A DNA stretch of 44,842 nt. It comes from a virus. The number at the start of each line of letters is the position of its first letter. The first letter of the stretch is position 1. Location of the stretch: IMG/VR virus record IMGVR_UViG_3300009087_000004, positions 1 through 44,842 of that record; one strand, 5' to 3'. A program made the position numbers and the translations under genes. Positions 21,394 to 29,700 of the stretch are shown here, piece after piece. The notes beneath the pieces are model-generated. The model was not told the origin of the DNA. It saw only the letters and a program-made list of their open reading frames with translations, and made no database searches.

Positions 21394-21471
21394 ATGTCTT
21401 TTTATTATGGCGACATAGCCAATAACAAATATATAGCGACAATAGCTAAGAAGGAGGCGACAAATGCCTGA
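21394..21471 (+). CDS. Possible 25-residue leader peptide of the scaffold gene
   Basis: An ATG one base after the previous stop opens a 25-codon frame (MSFYYGDIANNKYIATIAKKE...) whose TGA overlaps the first codons of the scaffold gene. The AAGGAGG of the scaffold lies inside it. It may couple translation, or be chance. Confidence 0.3.
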   Translation: MSFYYGDIANNKYIATIAKKEATNA

Positions 21472-22345
21472 CGAAATCAAAACAGAAGATGAAAAACAAA
21501 AAGAGTGGAACGAAGTAGTTGTAGAGGGCGATGGTGATGTTGTTGAACCTGAAAAAAAACCGGAAGTAGAACCTCCCGGTGAACCAATAGAAGAAACACC
21601 ACCGACAAATGAATCTGCTGAACAACCTCCTCCTGCTGAACTTCCTCCTGCTGAACCTCAGTACAAGGAGATAGTTCATAATGGACAAGTACATCGGATC
21701 ACTGAAGAGAAGTATCTTGAACTGGCACAGAAAGGATTTGATTATGATTACAAAGTAGGGCCACATAGCCGTATTGCAAAGATTATAACTCAATATCCTG
21801 ATATTGCCGAATTAGTTGATAAACAAGTCAGAGCCAAACTTGAAGGCAGAGAAACAGTAGAAGAAAAAAAGAGTAATGATTTTGGTATTAAGCCTCTCAG
21901 TAATTATGAAACCGCTGATGACTGGCTTAAAGACAATATAGTTGAAGTAACGAAAATGATGCAGGCACAAGCTGCACCAAGACAGCAATCACAAAGGGAA
22001 GTTAATGAGCAGATTGTGACCATGTTAAAGATGCACGATCCTCAAGACTTTGCTGCTGTTTTCCCATTAATGAGAGCTGAAATACCTAATCTTACTATTT
22101 CTGAATACCAGAGAGTTGATTCTGATATAGGTGAATTACTCAAATTTTATGATGCAGTCAAGATGAGAGCAAAACAAAAGAGGCCAGCTAATGCACCAGT
22201 GCAACAACCTGTGAACAAGCCTCCATTCAGGGTTGCATCTGGCAAATTGCCTCCAGTAGATACAAAAAGTTCTGCTGATAAAATTTGGGATTTACCTAAT
22301 TCCAAGTTTAGCGAATTAATAAATAAGGCAAGAGGTTTTGCCTGA
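21464..22345 (+). CDS. Capsid scaffold-like protein, 293 aa
   Basis: The first 65 residues are extremely rich in E, P and D (EPEKKPEVEPPGEP, PPPAELPPAEP), as in many phage scaffolds. The middle is helical (ELVDKQVRAKLEGRET), and the C-terminal third is basic and ends in KIWDLPNSKFSELINKARG. Scaffold proteins guide capsid assembly and then leave the head. Location directly before the major capsid gene with a strong AAGGAGG site fits this role. Confidence 0.75.
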   Translation: MPDEIKTEDEKQKEWNEVVVEGDGDVVEPEKKPEVEPPGEPIEETPPTNESAEQPPPAELPPAEPQYKEIVHNGQVHRITEEKYLELAQKGFDYDYKVGPHSRIAKIITQYPDIAELVDKQVRAKLEGRETVEEKKSNDFGIKPLSNYETADDWLKDNIVEVTKMMQAQAAPRQQSQREVNEQIVTMLKMHDPQDFAAVFPLMRAEIPNLTISEYQRVDSDIGELLKFYDAVKMRAKQKRPANAPVQQPVNKPPFRVASGKLPPVDTKSSADKIWDLPNSKFSELINKARGFA

Positions 22346-22367
22346 TAAAAATAAGGAGATATAAACA

Positions 22368-23372
22368 ATGGCACTAATTACAGGAACAAGTCAAGTAGCT
22401 GTTGATATTCAAGGCTACTATGATCGTAATTTACTTGAGAGGGCTTTGCCTTCTTTGATACATGGAAGATATTGCCAGGTTCGTCCTCTGCCGTCGAATA
22501 GCGGTACTCGGATTAACTTCAGGCGATACAATTCACTTGCAGCTAATACCACAAAACTTAGTGAGGGCACAACTCCTACAGGGAAACAAGCTTCCACTAC
22601 TGATATTTATGCTACTGTCAGCCAGTATGGTGACTTTATCATATATACAGACTGGTTGTCTATGACTACATTGGATTCAACTTTGGTTGAGTTCAGCGCA
22701 GTCCTTGGTGAGCAAATGGGGCTTACTTCTGATACCCTTGATCGTGACGTGATGGTTACAGGAACCTCTGTAAGATATGCTAACGATGTAGCTGCAAGGA
22801 CAAGTATTGTAACTACAGTTTCAACTAATGATCTTAAATCCGCAATCAGGATGCTTGAGCTTGCCAATGCTTCAAAGATAAGTCAACGTATTGAGGCAGG
22901 GGCAAAAATAGGAACGGTGTCAGTGCCTAAAGCTTATCGTGCGATAACTCATACAAGCATGAGGCAGGATTATGAGGCTATGACAGGCTTTACCAAAGTT
23001 CAAGATTATGCGAGCCAGAAAAATGTTCCTGATGAAGAAATAGGAACCTATGGTAACGTAAGGATCGAAACTACAACCAATTCAAAGATATGGGAAGACG
23101 GTGGTGGTACGGCAGTAACTAATGGACTTGTATATACTACTGCCAATACAGCATGTGATGTATATACTACCCTTATCTTTGGGGAAAATGCCGTAGGTAC
23201 TACTCCTCTTCAGAAAGGTAATGTTAAAAACATCGTTAAGAAAGTTGGTAGTTCCGGTGTTGATGATGCTCTTGACCAGAGAGGCAGTTCAGGATGGAAG
23301 CTGGCTAAAGTTACCAAGATTTTGAATGATGATAATATAGTCAGAGTAGAGCATGGTTGCACTGACATATAA
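22368..23372 (+). CDS. Major capsid protein, N4-gp56 family
   Basis: The 334-residue protein matches the N4-gp56 type HK97-fold capsid family: a short N-terminal LLERALPSLIHGRYCQVRPLP, then GTRINFRRYNSLAANTTKLSEG, TPTGKQASTTDIYATVSQYGDFI, and DRDVMVTGTSVRYAN. These motifs are characteristic of the family. The C-terminal part forms the axial domain. It is the most abundant virion protein. There is a clean ribosome site and no frame break. The family name is from memory of the motifs. Confidence 0.9.
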   Translation: MALITGTSQVAVDIQGYYDRNLLERALPSLIHGRYCQVRPLPSNSGTRINFRRYNSLAANTTKLSEGTTPTGKQASTTDIYATVSQYGDFIIYTDWLSMTTLDSTLVEFSAVLGEQMGLTSDTLDRDVMVTGTSVRYANDVAARTSIVTTVSTNDLKSAIRMLELANASKISQRIEAGAKIGTVSVPKAYRAITHTSMRQDYEAMTGFTKVQDYASQKNVPDEEIGTYGNVRIETTTNSKIWEDGGGTAVTNGLVYTTANTACDVYTTLIFGENAVGTTPLQKGNVKNIVKKVGSSGVDDALDQRGSSGWKLAKVTKILNDDNIVRVEHGCTDI

Positions 23373-23398
23373 CAATAATGGTATAGGAGATTAAGAAT

Positions 23399-24073
23399 AT
23401 GGAAAATTATTTTTCTACTTATGCAATTTCAATGGATACCAACGATTTGTTTGTTCTTATCGGTTGGTGTCCTGAGAAAGTTCGCTTGACAACTGCTGAT
23501 GGTCAGCAAGTATTGTGGTATCGGCTGCTTGGCAATGACGCAAGTTTTGAGCGTGTTGCGGCTGGTGATATTACAGCCAGTACTGGCGCAGGTATTAAAC
23601 TTGTAAAGTTCACCGATACTGCGTTAAATACTTCTTCAGATCCTTCTACGGTTGATCCTGCCAATTATATTGACGCCAATGGTATTCAGATTACATCGGA
23701 CGTTGCTTTTCTGGCAAATGATGCAATCGTTTTTGTTGAAGCATGGAGAATGTGCAAGCCATTTCTAAGGGCTGTTCATGACGGGACTACAAGTTCAAAT
23801 ACTTATTTTGAAGATGCTTCCTTTGATTTCCATGAATTAGGTGTATGCGGAAATGGTAAATGGCTGATATATAATCAGACAAATGCCAACTATGCCTATA
23901 TCAAGGAAGTTACTAAACCATTAGGCAAGACCAAATATTGCAGGCTTTATACTGCTACTGATGCCGCCGGTACTGCTACAACTGCCGCTGATTTTGATAC
24001 AAGCGATGTATGTATCATTTTCCCTGTGGATGCGGCATGGTATCCATTGTCTGATGTAGGTCTTATGACTTAG
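23399..24073 (+). CDS. Hypothetical virion protein downstream of the capsid, 224 aa
   Basis: A 224-residue, mostly beta protein with IGWCPEKVRLTTADGQQVLWYRLLG near the N-terminus and a central WRMCKPFLRAVHDGTTSS. The position suggests a decoration or vertex protein, but no family is recognised. A terminator-like hairpin follows at 24091. Confidence 0.55.
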   Translation: MENYFSTYAISMDTNDLFVLIGWCPEKVRLTTADGQQVLWYRLLGNDASFERVAAGDITASTGAGIKLVKFTDTALNTSSDPSTVDPANYIDANGIQITSDVAFLANDAIVFVEAWRMCKPFLRAVHDGTTSSNTYFEDASFDFHELGVCGNGKWLIYNQTNANYAYIKEVTKPLGKTKYCRLYTATDAAGTATTAADFDTSDVCIIFPVDAAWYPLSDVGLMT

Positions 24074-24090
24074 TTGATTGAGTAATTATA

Positions 24091-24116
24091 AGGGGCAGGC
24101 AATAACGCTTGCCCCT
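24091..24116 (+). terminator. Terminator after the capsid cluster
   Basis: AGGGGCAGGC (24091-24100) pairs with GCTTGCCCCT (24107-24116) around a 6-base loop, a 10-bp stem with one G-U pair. A short T-rich stretch follows. It could lower expression of downstream genes relative to the capsid. Confidence 0.6.
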
Positions 24117-24166
24117 ATTCTTAAATAAATCATGTTAGCGACAAGGCTGACGACAAGGAGAAAAAA

Positions 24167-24691
24167 ATGAACGAGCAGGAAATAATAAAGAAAAGTAATG
24201 GTGAACCGTTTGGTAAAAAGGGACATGCTGAAAATGCTCTGCGTCTGAAAAAACTGACTGATTCTTATAAAATTGTAGAGTATGAAGGTGGTGGGTTTGT
24301 TTGTGTCCCAAAGACTTCTGAGGAAAAATTAGTAGCTAAATCAGCAAAACCAAAGACTAAAAGAGTAAGGATACATCGTGCTTCAGGTTCACCGGAAAAT
24401 AAAGATTTGCAAATTTCAATATGTGTTAATAATGCCAAAAACCGGAAAAAGTTTTTCCCTGGGGAAGAAGTTGAATTGACTCAATCTGAAATAAGTGTAC
24501 TGCGTGATTCTGTTGAAGAAAATGCTCTTTATATACCGCCAGATAGTGGTATTTATGCAGCAAGAGATCCTCTTGCGATAGCAAGAAATCAATATCCAGG
24601 TATGACTGCAAAATATGACCAGGTTACTGGACAAATAAAAATGATAAAACGCACACTAAACTATATTATAGAAGAAGTGGCGCAAGCGTAA
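24167..24691 (+). CDS. Hypothetical structural-region protein, 174 aa
   Basis: The N-terminal 60 residues are basic and charged, followed by a compact RVRIHRASG ... NKDLQISICVNNAKNRKKFFPGEEVELTQSEISVLRDS stretch, then helices. Similar blocks with PGExVxL appear in phage head-associated proteins, but I cannot name one. The ribosome site is AAGGAG. Confidence 0.5.
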   Translation: MNEQEIIKKSNGEPFGKKGHAENALRLKKLTDSYKIVEYEGGGFVCVPKTSEEKLVAKSAKPKTKRVRIHRASGSPENKDLQISICVNNAKNRKKFFPGEEVELTQSEISVLRDSVEENALYIPPDSGIYAARDPLAIARNQYPGMTAKYDQVTGQIKMIKRTLNYIIEEVAQA

Positions 24692-24717
24692 TATCATTAT
24701 GATTAAAAGGATATGGC

Positions 24718-25371
24718 ATGGGAAGCCTGAAAACTTGTATTGACAGGGCAAGAGTAAAGATCGGTGATACTAACAAAATATTGTTTGATAACGAAGACGA
24801 ACTTGTTGCCATTGTTAATGATATTCTCGAAGAGATTTATACTACTCTTGTAAACGTATCATCTAATCTCGTTTATGCCATAGGTACAGTAGCTACTGTA
24901 GCTAATACTTGCGAATATACACCCTCTTTTACTACAAAAGGGGGTTTTTTGCGTGATGGAAGCTGGGTAAGTGGGGAAGATACTTATCTTTCTCAAGTCA
25001 GCGAAATGGACAAAATTGATTGGGATTATACTACCAGCACTAATCAACCGGAAGCATTCTATGTAACAGAAGGTGGTGATATAGGTTATTTATGGGTTCC
25101 TGATGCTGCGTATACTATTTATCATACTTACTGGAAACCATATACAGCTATGGCTACTTTTGCCACTGATAATCTGCCCTGGGAAAATATCTGGAACTCA
25201 TATATTCAGAGAAGATTGATTGTTGAATTGCTTGAGGCAACAGAAAATGATGCAAGCAGGCAGTTGGCACTTGCTCAGTATGAATGGAGTAATGCCATGA
25301 ATCTTGTGTTTTCCCGTGGCATAAGGCAAGAAAAAGCTATTAGTGATATGTTTTTAATAGAAGGTATCTAA
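24718..25371 (+). CDS. Head-tail adaptor-like protein, 217 aa
   Basis: The protein opens with LKTCIDRARVKIGDTNKILFDNEDELVAIVNDILEEI, the helical start typical of phage adaptors that bind under the portal. The remaining residues are beta-rich with WIGY-type aromatics and end in IRQEKAISDMFLIEGI. It lies just before the nozzle gene and shares its stop/start junction (TAATG). This context fits a connector protein (tail tubular A-like). Confidence 0.65.
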   Translation: MGSLKTCIDRARVKIGDTNKILFDNEDELVAIVNDILEEIYTTLVNVSSNLVYAIGTVATVANTCEYTPSFTTKGGFLRDGSWVSGEDTYLSQVSEMDKIDWDYTTSTNQPEAFYVTEGGDIGYLWVPDAAYTIYHTYWKPYTAMATFATDNLPWENIWNSYIQRRLIVELLEATENDASRQLALAQYEWSNAMNLVFSRGIRQEKAISDMFLIEGI

Positions 25372-27374
25372 TGCCTCAATTATATTTATCAGGATTAAGA
25401 CCGTTTTCAAAGCGCAAGAGTACCGTCAAAATTTTGACATACCCGATGGGTTTGAATACTGTGTCCCCTGATTCTATGATTACTGCCAATGAATTTGTTA
25501 CTGGCCTCAACTTGAAACTGAATGATTTTGGTCAGCTTGTTACACGGCAGGGGCTTAAAAAATTATCAAGTGTGGCAATGGATGATGCTGCTTCCATTAA
25601 ACATATTGCAAGGATTCCGATAGGGGCTTCAACTTACACCTTTGTTGTAGACGAGAATTACAAGATTTACAAATATACCGGAGCAGAGGGTTCTATGAAT
25701 CCCGGTTCTGAACTGGCTACGCTTGAAGGTGATGCTACCATAGAGGCTTTCAATGGTTATGGGATTATACTTGATGGTGGCTATATCAAGAGAACTAACG
25801 GCACAACCGTAACACTTGCGTATGACGATGGCGAAGGTACAACAGGGTATAATTATACGAATCTTTGTGAAACTTGTAACACTACAACTTCATTATATTC
25901 AGGGGCCACTACAAGGGCTGGAGCCAAGTTTACTACTCAGGCATGGACAGCAGGATATACAATTCCTTTGACATATTTTGACGTATGGCTGTCAAAAGAG
26001 GGGACGCTTACAGGAACGGTCAGCGCAAAGCTGTATGATTCAACGGGTGCAACAGTTAGGGCCACAGCTACTACAACTTATAGTAATACAGACTTGACAT
26101 CCAATGCGATGAAAATGCGGTTTACCTTTGATGATGCCTACGGAATGTCACCTTCAACAGCATATATAGCTTCTATCGAATATAGTTCTGATGATTCAAG
26201 CAATTATGTAAAAGTTCACAGCAATACAGTAGCGGCTGGGGGGGACCATTATTATTACGATGGTTCGTGGCACGCTGCGGCTACGAAAGATACTGTTATC
26301 GGGATTAAACCCGGAAGACCACCCAAAGGTGCTTTCGGTGATGTAAAGAGTACAAGGCTTCATGTAGCCGGTGATCCTGATAACCCAGGCCGTGACTGGT
26401 TTTCTAATTTAAATACGGTGCTGGACTGGTCAACTACATGCGGTATTCTTTCAACCAATACAGGTTATGAAGAAGATGGTGCAGGATATGTTTCTTCAAT
26501 AGATGACAACGCTAATTCCTATCCAATAGGCGGGCAGATAGCCTTTATGGATGATCTTTATTTCTTTGGACAGGCACAGCAACCATTTCTTGCAAAATTA
26601 ACAGGGAAAACTCCAAATGAATTTACCATTTCACCACTGTATCAACAGATATATACAGATCATAAGACGTTAAAAGGTTTGCCAAATGATATATGGTTTA
26701 CATCAGGAAAATCAGTACACAATATGGCAGGGGTTCAAGATTATGGCGATATTAGGACTTTTTCTCCTGGTGATCCTATAAAAGACAAGGTAATAGATTA
26801 TTTTGATTCAGATGCTTTTGCAGGATATAATCCTGAAGACGGACAATATTTATTGCAACTTAGCGGATATGACAATATTCTTGTCTGCCATACTGCCAAC
26901 CCAATAATATCTCAGAACGGTACTAAACGGTATATCTGGACAGAGTATAAATTCAAAGATTTAACGCCTTCTGCTTTTGCTGAATTTGACGGATATTTTT
27001 ATGTTGGCTGTACAGATGGACATTTATACAGGCTTGATAGCACCATAGTTGAGGATAGCGGGACTTTGCCTGATGTTGAGTATCAGTCAGGGATTATAGA
27101 AATGCCATTTGGTTCAATAAATATAAAGCAGGAATTTTTGGGTATAATCAGTTCGGCATCTGCTACTGCAACCCTTTCTTTTTATAAAGATGGTTCTTCT
27201 ACTGCTTTTTGGGAACAATCTTTGAGCATAAGTGATATAGCTATTCAAGAAAGAATTAATTTTGCGTGTAAAGCATTGCAGATAAAAATAGATGATCTTG
27301 TTTATACTGCACAGGTATCAATACAGAATTTATTATTTACATCGACACCTATGAAATTCTTGTCAAGAATGTAA
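25371..27374 (+). CDS. Tail nozzle or stabilisation-like protein, 667 aa
   Basis: The N-terminus YPMGLNTVSPDSMITANEFVTGLNLKLNDFGQLVTRQGLKK is characteristic of podovirus nozzle or tail-stabilisation proteins. A large beta-rich body follows, with a threonine-rich carbohydrate-binding-like segment around residues 150-310 and a C-terminal barrel ending near LLFTSTPMKFLSRM. It would form the narrow end of the tail through which DNA leaves. A GTCAA-N4-TTGAC palindrome is found in its first 60 bases. Confidence 0.7.
   Translation: MPQLYLSGLRPFSKRKSTVKILTYPMGLNTVSPDSMITANEFVTGLNLKLNDFGQLVTRQGLKKLSSVAMDDAASIKHIARIPIGASTYTFVVDENYKIYKYTGAEGSMNPGSELATLEGDATIEAFNGYGIILDGGYIKRTNGTTVTLAYDDGEGTTGYNYTNLCETCNTTTSLYSGATTRAGAKFTTQAWTAGYTIPLTYFDVWLSKEGTLTGTVSAKLYDSTGATVRATATTTYSNTDLTSNAMKMRFTFDDAYGMSPSTAYIASIEYSSDDSSNYVKVHSNTVAAGGDHYYYDGSWHAAATKDTVIGIKPGRPPKGAFGDVKSTRLHVAGDPDNPGRDWFSNLNTVLDWSTTCGILSTNTGYEEDGAGYVSSIDDNANSYPIGGQIAFMDDLYFFGQAQQPFLAKLTGKTPNEFTISPLYQQIYTDHKTLKGLPNDIWFTSGKSVHNMAGVQDYGDIRTFSPGDPIKDKVIDYFDSDAFAGYNPEDGQYLLQLSGYDNILVCHTANPIISQNGTKRYIWTEYKFKDLTPSAFAEFDGYFYVGCTDGHLYRLDSTIVEDSGTLPDVEYQSGIIEMPFGSINIKQEFLGIISSASATATLSFYKDGSSTAFWEQSLSISDIAIQERINFACKALQIKIDDLVYTAQVSIQNLLFTSTPMKFLSRM
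25425..25438. promoter_or_regulatory. Palindrome GTCAA-AATT-TTGAC, copy 4
   Basis: Identical to the copy at 14021-14034. It is inside the 5' end of the nozzle gene, where it encodes VKILT. It may be an internal operator. Confidence 0.5.
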
Positions 27375-27427
27375 TGGCTTTTATACAAAAAACATATACA
27401 TTTTATACGCCAGCGGGTATTCCGTAA
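27374..27427 (+). pseudogene. 17-codon 5' fragment of the tail-fibre gene, cut by an in-frame TAA
   Basis: ATG at 27374 overlaps the nozzle stop. The 17 residues end FYTPAGIP, then TAA at 27425, then RNAKVSVYFNK in the same frame. The fragment is the expected start of the fibre, so a CAA-to-TAA (or other) change seems to have cut the gene. Confidence 0.65.
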
Positions 27428-27439
27428 AGAAATGCAAAG

Positions 27440-28597
27440 GTGTCGGTGTATTTCAATAAGACAAGTACTCCTGCAAGGGTTTTTGATGCCGGGTATAATT
27501 TAAAAGATACTGCTCCACAGCTTTACACTGATTCAACAGGTTATGTTCTGTTGTACTTTGATGACGATGATTTCCAGACTGGACAGACCTTTGATGTAGT
27601 AGCATCTCCAAATGTTCAATGTAATCCGACAGAAGATGAAGTTCGTCTTTTAAGTGTATCGCTTACTACAAACTGGTCTGAAATAGCTGATGATGATGGG
27701 ACTAAACCAGAGGACAATGCTGATGTAACAGGAGATCATAGCCAGGGTGTTTCGTGGTTAAATGAAGCAGTTGGATCGTCTTTACCCGTAGCTAACACCG
27801 ATGCCAAGTGTACGGACGCTAACGCTGACCAGACCTCAGCACATAGCCAAGGGGTATCGTGGCTCAACGAAGCAGTTGGATCGTCTTTACCTGTTGCCAA
27901 CACTGACGCTAAATGCACAGATGCCAATGCAGATCAAACCTCTGCACATAGTCAGGGGGTGTCATGGTTGAACGAGGCGGTAGGGTCTTCTCTTCCGGTT
28001 GCCAATACTGATGCAAAATGTACCGATGCCAATGCAGACCAGACAAGTGCTAATAGCCAAGGCGTATCATGGCTTGATGAGGCGGTGGGTTCGTCATTGC
28101 CGGTAGCCAATACAGATGCCAAATGCACAGATGCTAACGCGGATCAGACAAGTACACATACAGCAAACAATACAACTTATGTAAATGGTTCTGAAACACA
28201 ATCAGCGAATACTTTTTACGTTTATGGCGATATCCACATGAAAACAGAAGCGGATATTTTGTTTTATGATTCCGATAACACTTATTCTGGTGCTATATAT
28301 GCACTCGATAATGCTATATTAAGCGTATATGCAGTAGGCGAACTCAGATTAGGAGCAGGAAGCTATATAAGTATTAACAAAAGCATATATCCAACATCCA
28401 CCGGATCATATGATATAGGCAGTACGTCATATAGAATTAATAATTTTTATTGTCAGGGCATCAACTGCACCTATTTTACTTCGTCTGGTGATGTAAGAGG
28501 ATTAACCTTTTACAGTGATGGTACAGTTGGTTGTGATTTTAGCGGGGCAATAACTAATTTAACAGTAAAAAAAGGTATAGTTACAGCAGCATCTTAA
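27440..28597 (+). CDS. Tail fibre-like protein with four 35-residue repeats, 385 aa
   Basis: The annotated frame starts at GTG 27440, but the same frame is open back to an ATG at 27374 except for the TAA at 27425; no ribosome site precedes the GTG. The N-terminal 85 residues are a compact domain (VSVYFNKTSTPARVFDAGYN). Residues 100-239 hold four tandem 35-residue repeats starting SQGVSWLNEAVG. The C-terminal part ends GSYDIGSTSYRINNFYC and TVKKGIVT, which resembles the end of many tail fibres. It is probably a receptor-binding fibre. If the stop is real, product depends on reinitiation or read-through. Confidence 0.65.
   Translation: MSVYFNKTSTPARVFDAGYNLKDTAPQLYTDSTGYVLLYFDDDDFQTGQTFDVVASPNVQCNPTEDEVRLLSVSLTTNWSEIADDDGTKPEDNADVTGDHSQGVSWLNEAVGSSLPVANTDAKCTDANADQTSAHSQGVSWLNEAVGSSLPVANTDAKCTDANADQTSAHSQGVSWLNEAVGSSLPVANTDAKCTDANADQTSANSQGVSWLDEAVGSSLPVANTDAKCTDANADQTSTHTANNTTYVNGSETQSANTFYVYGDIHMKTEADILFYDSDNTYSGAIYALDNAILSVYAVGELRLGAGSYISINKSIYPTSTGSYDIGSTSYRINNFYCQGINCTYFTSSGDVRGLTFYSDGTVGCDFSGAITNLTVKKGIVTAAS
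27737..28156 (+). repeat. Four tandem 105-nt repeats with identical protein and diverged codons
   Basis: Copies begin at 27737, 27842, 27947 and 28052, each exactly 105 bases. Copies 1-3 encode the same 35 residues; copy 4 differs at three (first H to N, L-N to L-D, last A to T). Copies 1 and 2 differ in 21 of 35 codons and copies 1 and 3 in 27 of 35, nearly all at third positions. Confidence 0.9.
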
Positions 28598-28609
28598 TGA
28601 GGCATATAT

Positions 28610-28951
28610 ATGAAAACAGAAATTAAGCAAACGATACAGGTAGCAAGTGAAAAGATAGAGATACTGCGTTTTGCATTTGATGAAGAAGTAAAGAAAATGC
28701 AGGTTGATGCAATCAATAATAAATATAATTCTGTTGGTGAATTGATAAACAAAGAACCAATAAGATTGCTTTTCAGAGATAGGAAATACAAAAAAGCAAT
28801 GGACTTCTGCCTTAATAGCAATATGGCAGACAAGGTTCTCCAGATGTTGTTAAGAAAGCTGGAGATAGATCGCAAGCTTTCTGAAGGGTCTCTGTGTGAT
28901 CCATTACCTGAAGGTGTGCCACCATATCCTAATGAGGATGATAATGGTTAA
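28610..28951 (+). CDS. Hypothetical helical protein, 113 aa
   Basis: A helix-rich, charged protein with EKIEILRFAFDEEVKKMQVDAINN in the first third and a basic KLEIDRKL run before a proline-rich tail (GVPPYPNED). It lies directly after the fibre gene. No family is recognised. Its last eight bases overlap the next start (ATG at 28944). Confidence 0.5.
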   Translation: MKTEIKQTIQVASEKIEILRFAFDEEVKKMQVDAINNKYNSVGELINKEPIRLLFRDRKYKKAMDFCLNSNMADKVLQMLLRKLEIDRKLSEGSLCDPLPEGVPPYPNEDDNG

Positions 28952-29201
28952 CGATAAAGATTTGAGGCTTTTGGCACAAAAAAGACTTCGGACTTATTTA
29001 CAGAATTTTGATGCTGAAAACAGAGGCAATCGGTTGAGTAGAGAATTGATTGCAGGATTATATAATTTTTTAGAAGATTTAGTTGTAGGTGTTTGCCACG
29101 AAATAGAAAAAGGAGAAACAAATAATGAACATATTGAATCGGCACAGAATGAATCCTGCACAACAGATTTACTCAGTACCACCATTACCAACAGGAACTA
29201 A
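28944..29201 (+). CDS. Hypothetical protein, 85 aa
   Basis: ATG 28944 (MVNDKDLRLL) is chosen; an earlier reading from 28896 would lie inside the previous gene. The product is helical (LLAQKRLRTYLQNFDAENRGNRL, then LYNFLEDLVVGVCHE). Its last 77 bases overlap the next gene, an unusually long overlap. No family is recognised. Confidence 0.5.
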   Translation: MVNDKDLRLLAQKRLRTYLQNFDAENRGNRLSRELIAGLYNFLEDLVVGVCHEIEKGETNNEHIESAQNESCTTDLLSTTITNRN

Positions 29202-29682
29202 CAATCCTCATATTCCTGTTGATAAAGTTTACTCTGTTCCAAATTCAAGAACAGGAACTAATGTTGCTCCATCTGGTTCGGGGAATATATATACTGTACC
29301 GCCCCCCTCTGGTACTGAAACTGCTCCTTATGGGGGAACTGGAATGTTACAGAATATAATGTCTATGGGAACAGAATCACCAGAATGGCAACAGATAGCG
29401 CAAATGAATCCTGTAAATACCTATAATCCTGTTTCTAATAACAATGGAGTTTTTAATACCAATAGCATGGCCCAATTTGGTGGCAATAATGGGCTTACTC
29501 TTTCTGGCATACTTCAGCATATTATGTCTATGGGATCACCAGCAAATACAAATACTGCAAACCAAAGTGCTGGAGCGGTTATCCCGGAATGGTTACAAAT
29601 AGCACGAATGAATCCAGGCAAGGTATCTTCCCCAGGTGGAAGCAATAGTTCAACTTCATCTCAATATGGGATTAAATTTTAA
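29125..29682 (+). CDS. Proline- and asparagine-rich low-complexity virion protein, 185 aa
   Basis: A GGAGA site precedes the ATG, which lies within the previous gene in another frame. The protein is disordered in composition (P, G, N, T, S) with two related units: IMSMGTESPEWQQIAQMNP and IMSMGSPAN ... PEWLQIARMNP. An N-terminal YSVPxxxTGTN motif also repeats. Such proteins often form the flexible internal or tail parts of phage particles. No family is recognised. Confidence 0.5.
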   Translation: MNILNRHRMNPAQQIYSVPPLPTGTNNPHIPVDKVYSVPNSRTGTNVAPSGSGNIYTVPPPSGTETAPYGGTGMLQNIMSMGTESPEWQQIAQMNPVNTYNPVSNNNGVFNTNSMAQFGGNNGLTLSGILQHIMSMGSPANTNTANQSAGAVIPEWLQIARMNPGKVSSPGGSNSSTSSQYGIKF

Positions 29683-29700
29683 CATACAGGGCATAATATT

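Noticed and set aside
25976-25997. Another operator site (TTTTGAC-N8-GTCAAAA)
   Set aside because: The half-sites point the opposite way and the spacing differs from the four palindromes. It lies deep in a coding region.
27737-28156. CRISPR array or recent tandem duplication
   Set aside because: The units are 105 nt of coding sequence with no spacers, and the copies differ at most third codon positions, so neither fits.
27374-28597. Stop-codon reassignment in this phage
   Set aside because: TAA, TGA and TAG all end genes normally across the window, so one in-frame TAA is better explained by a local change.
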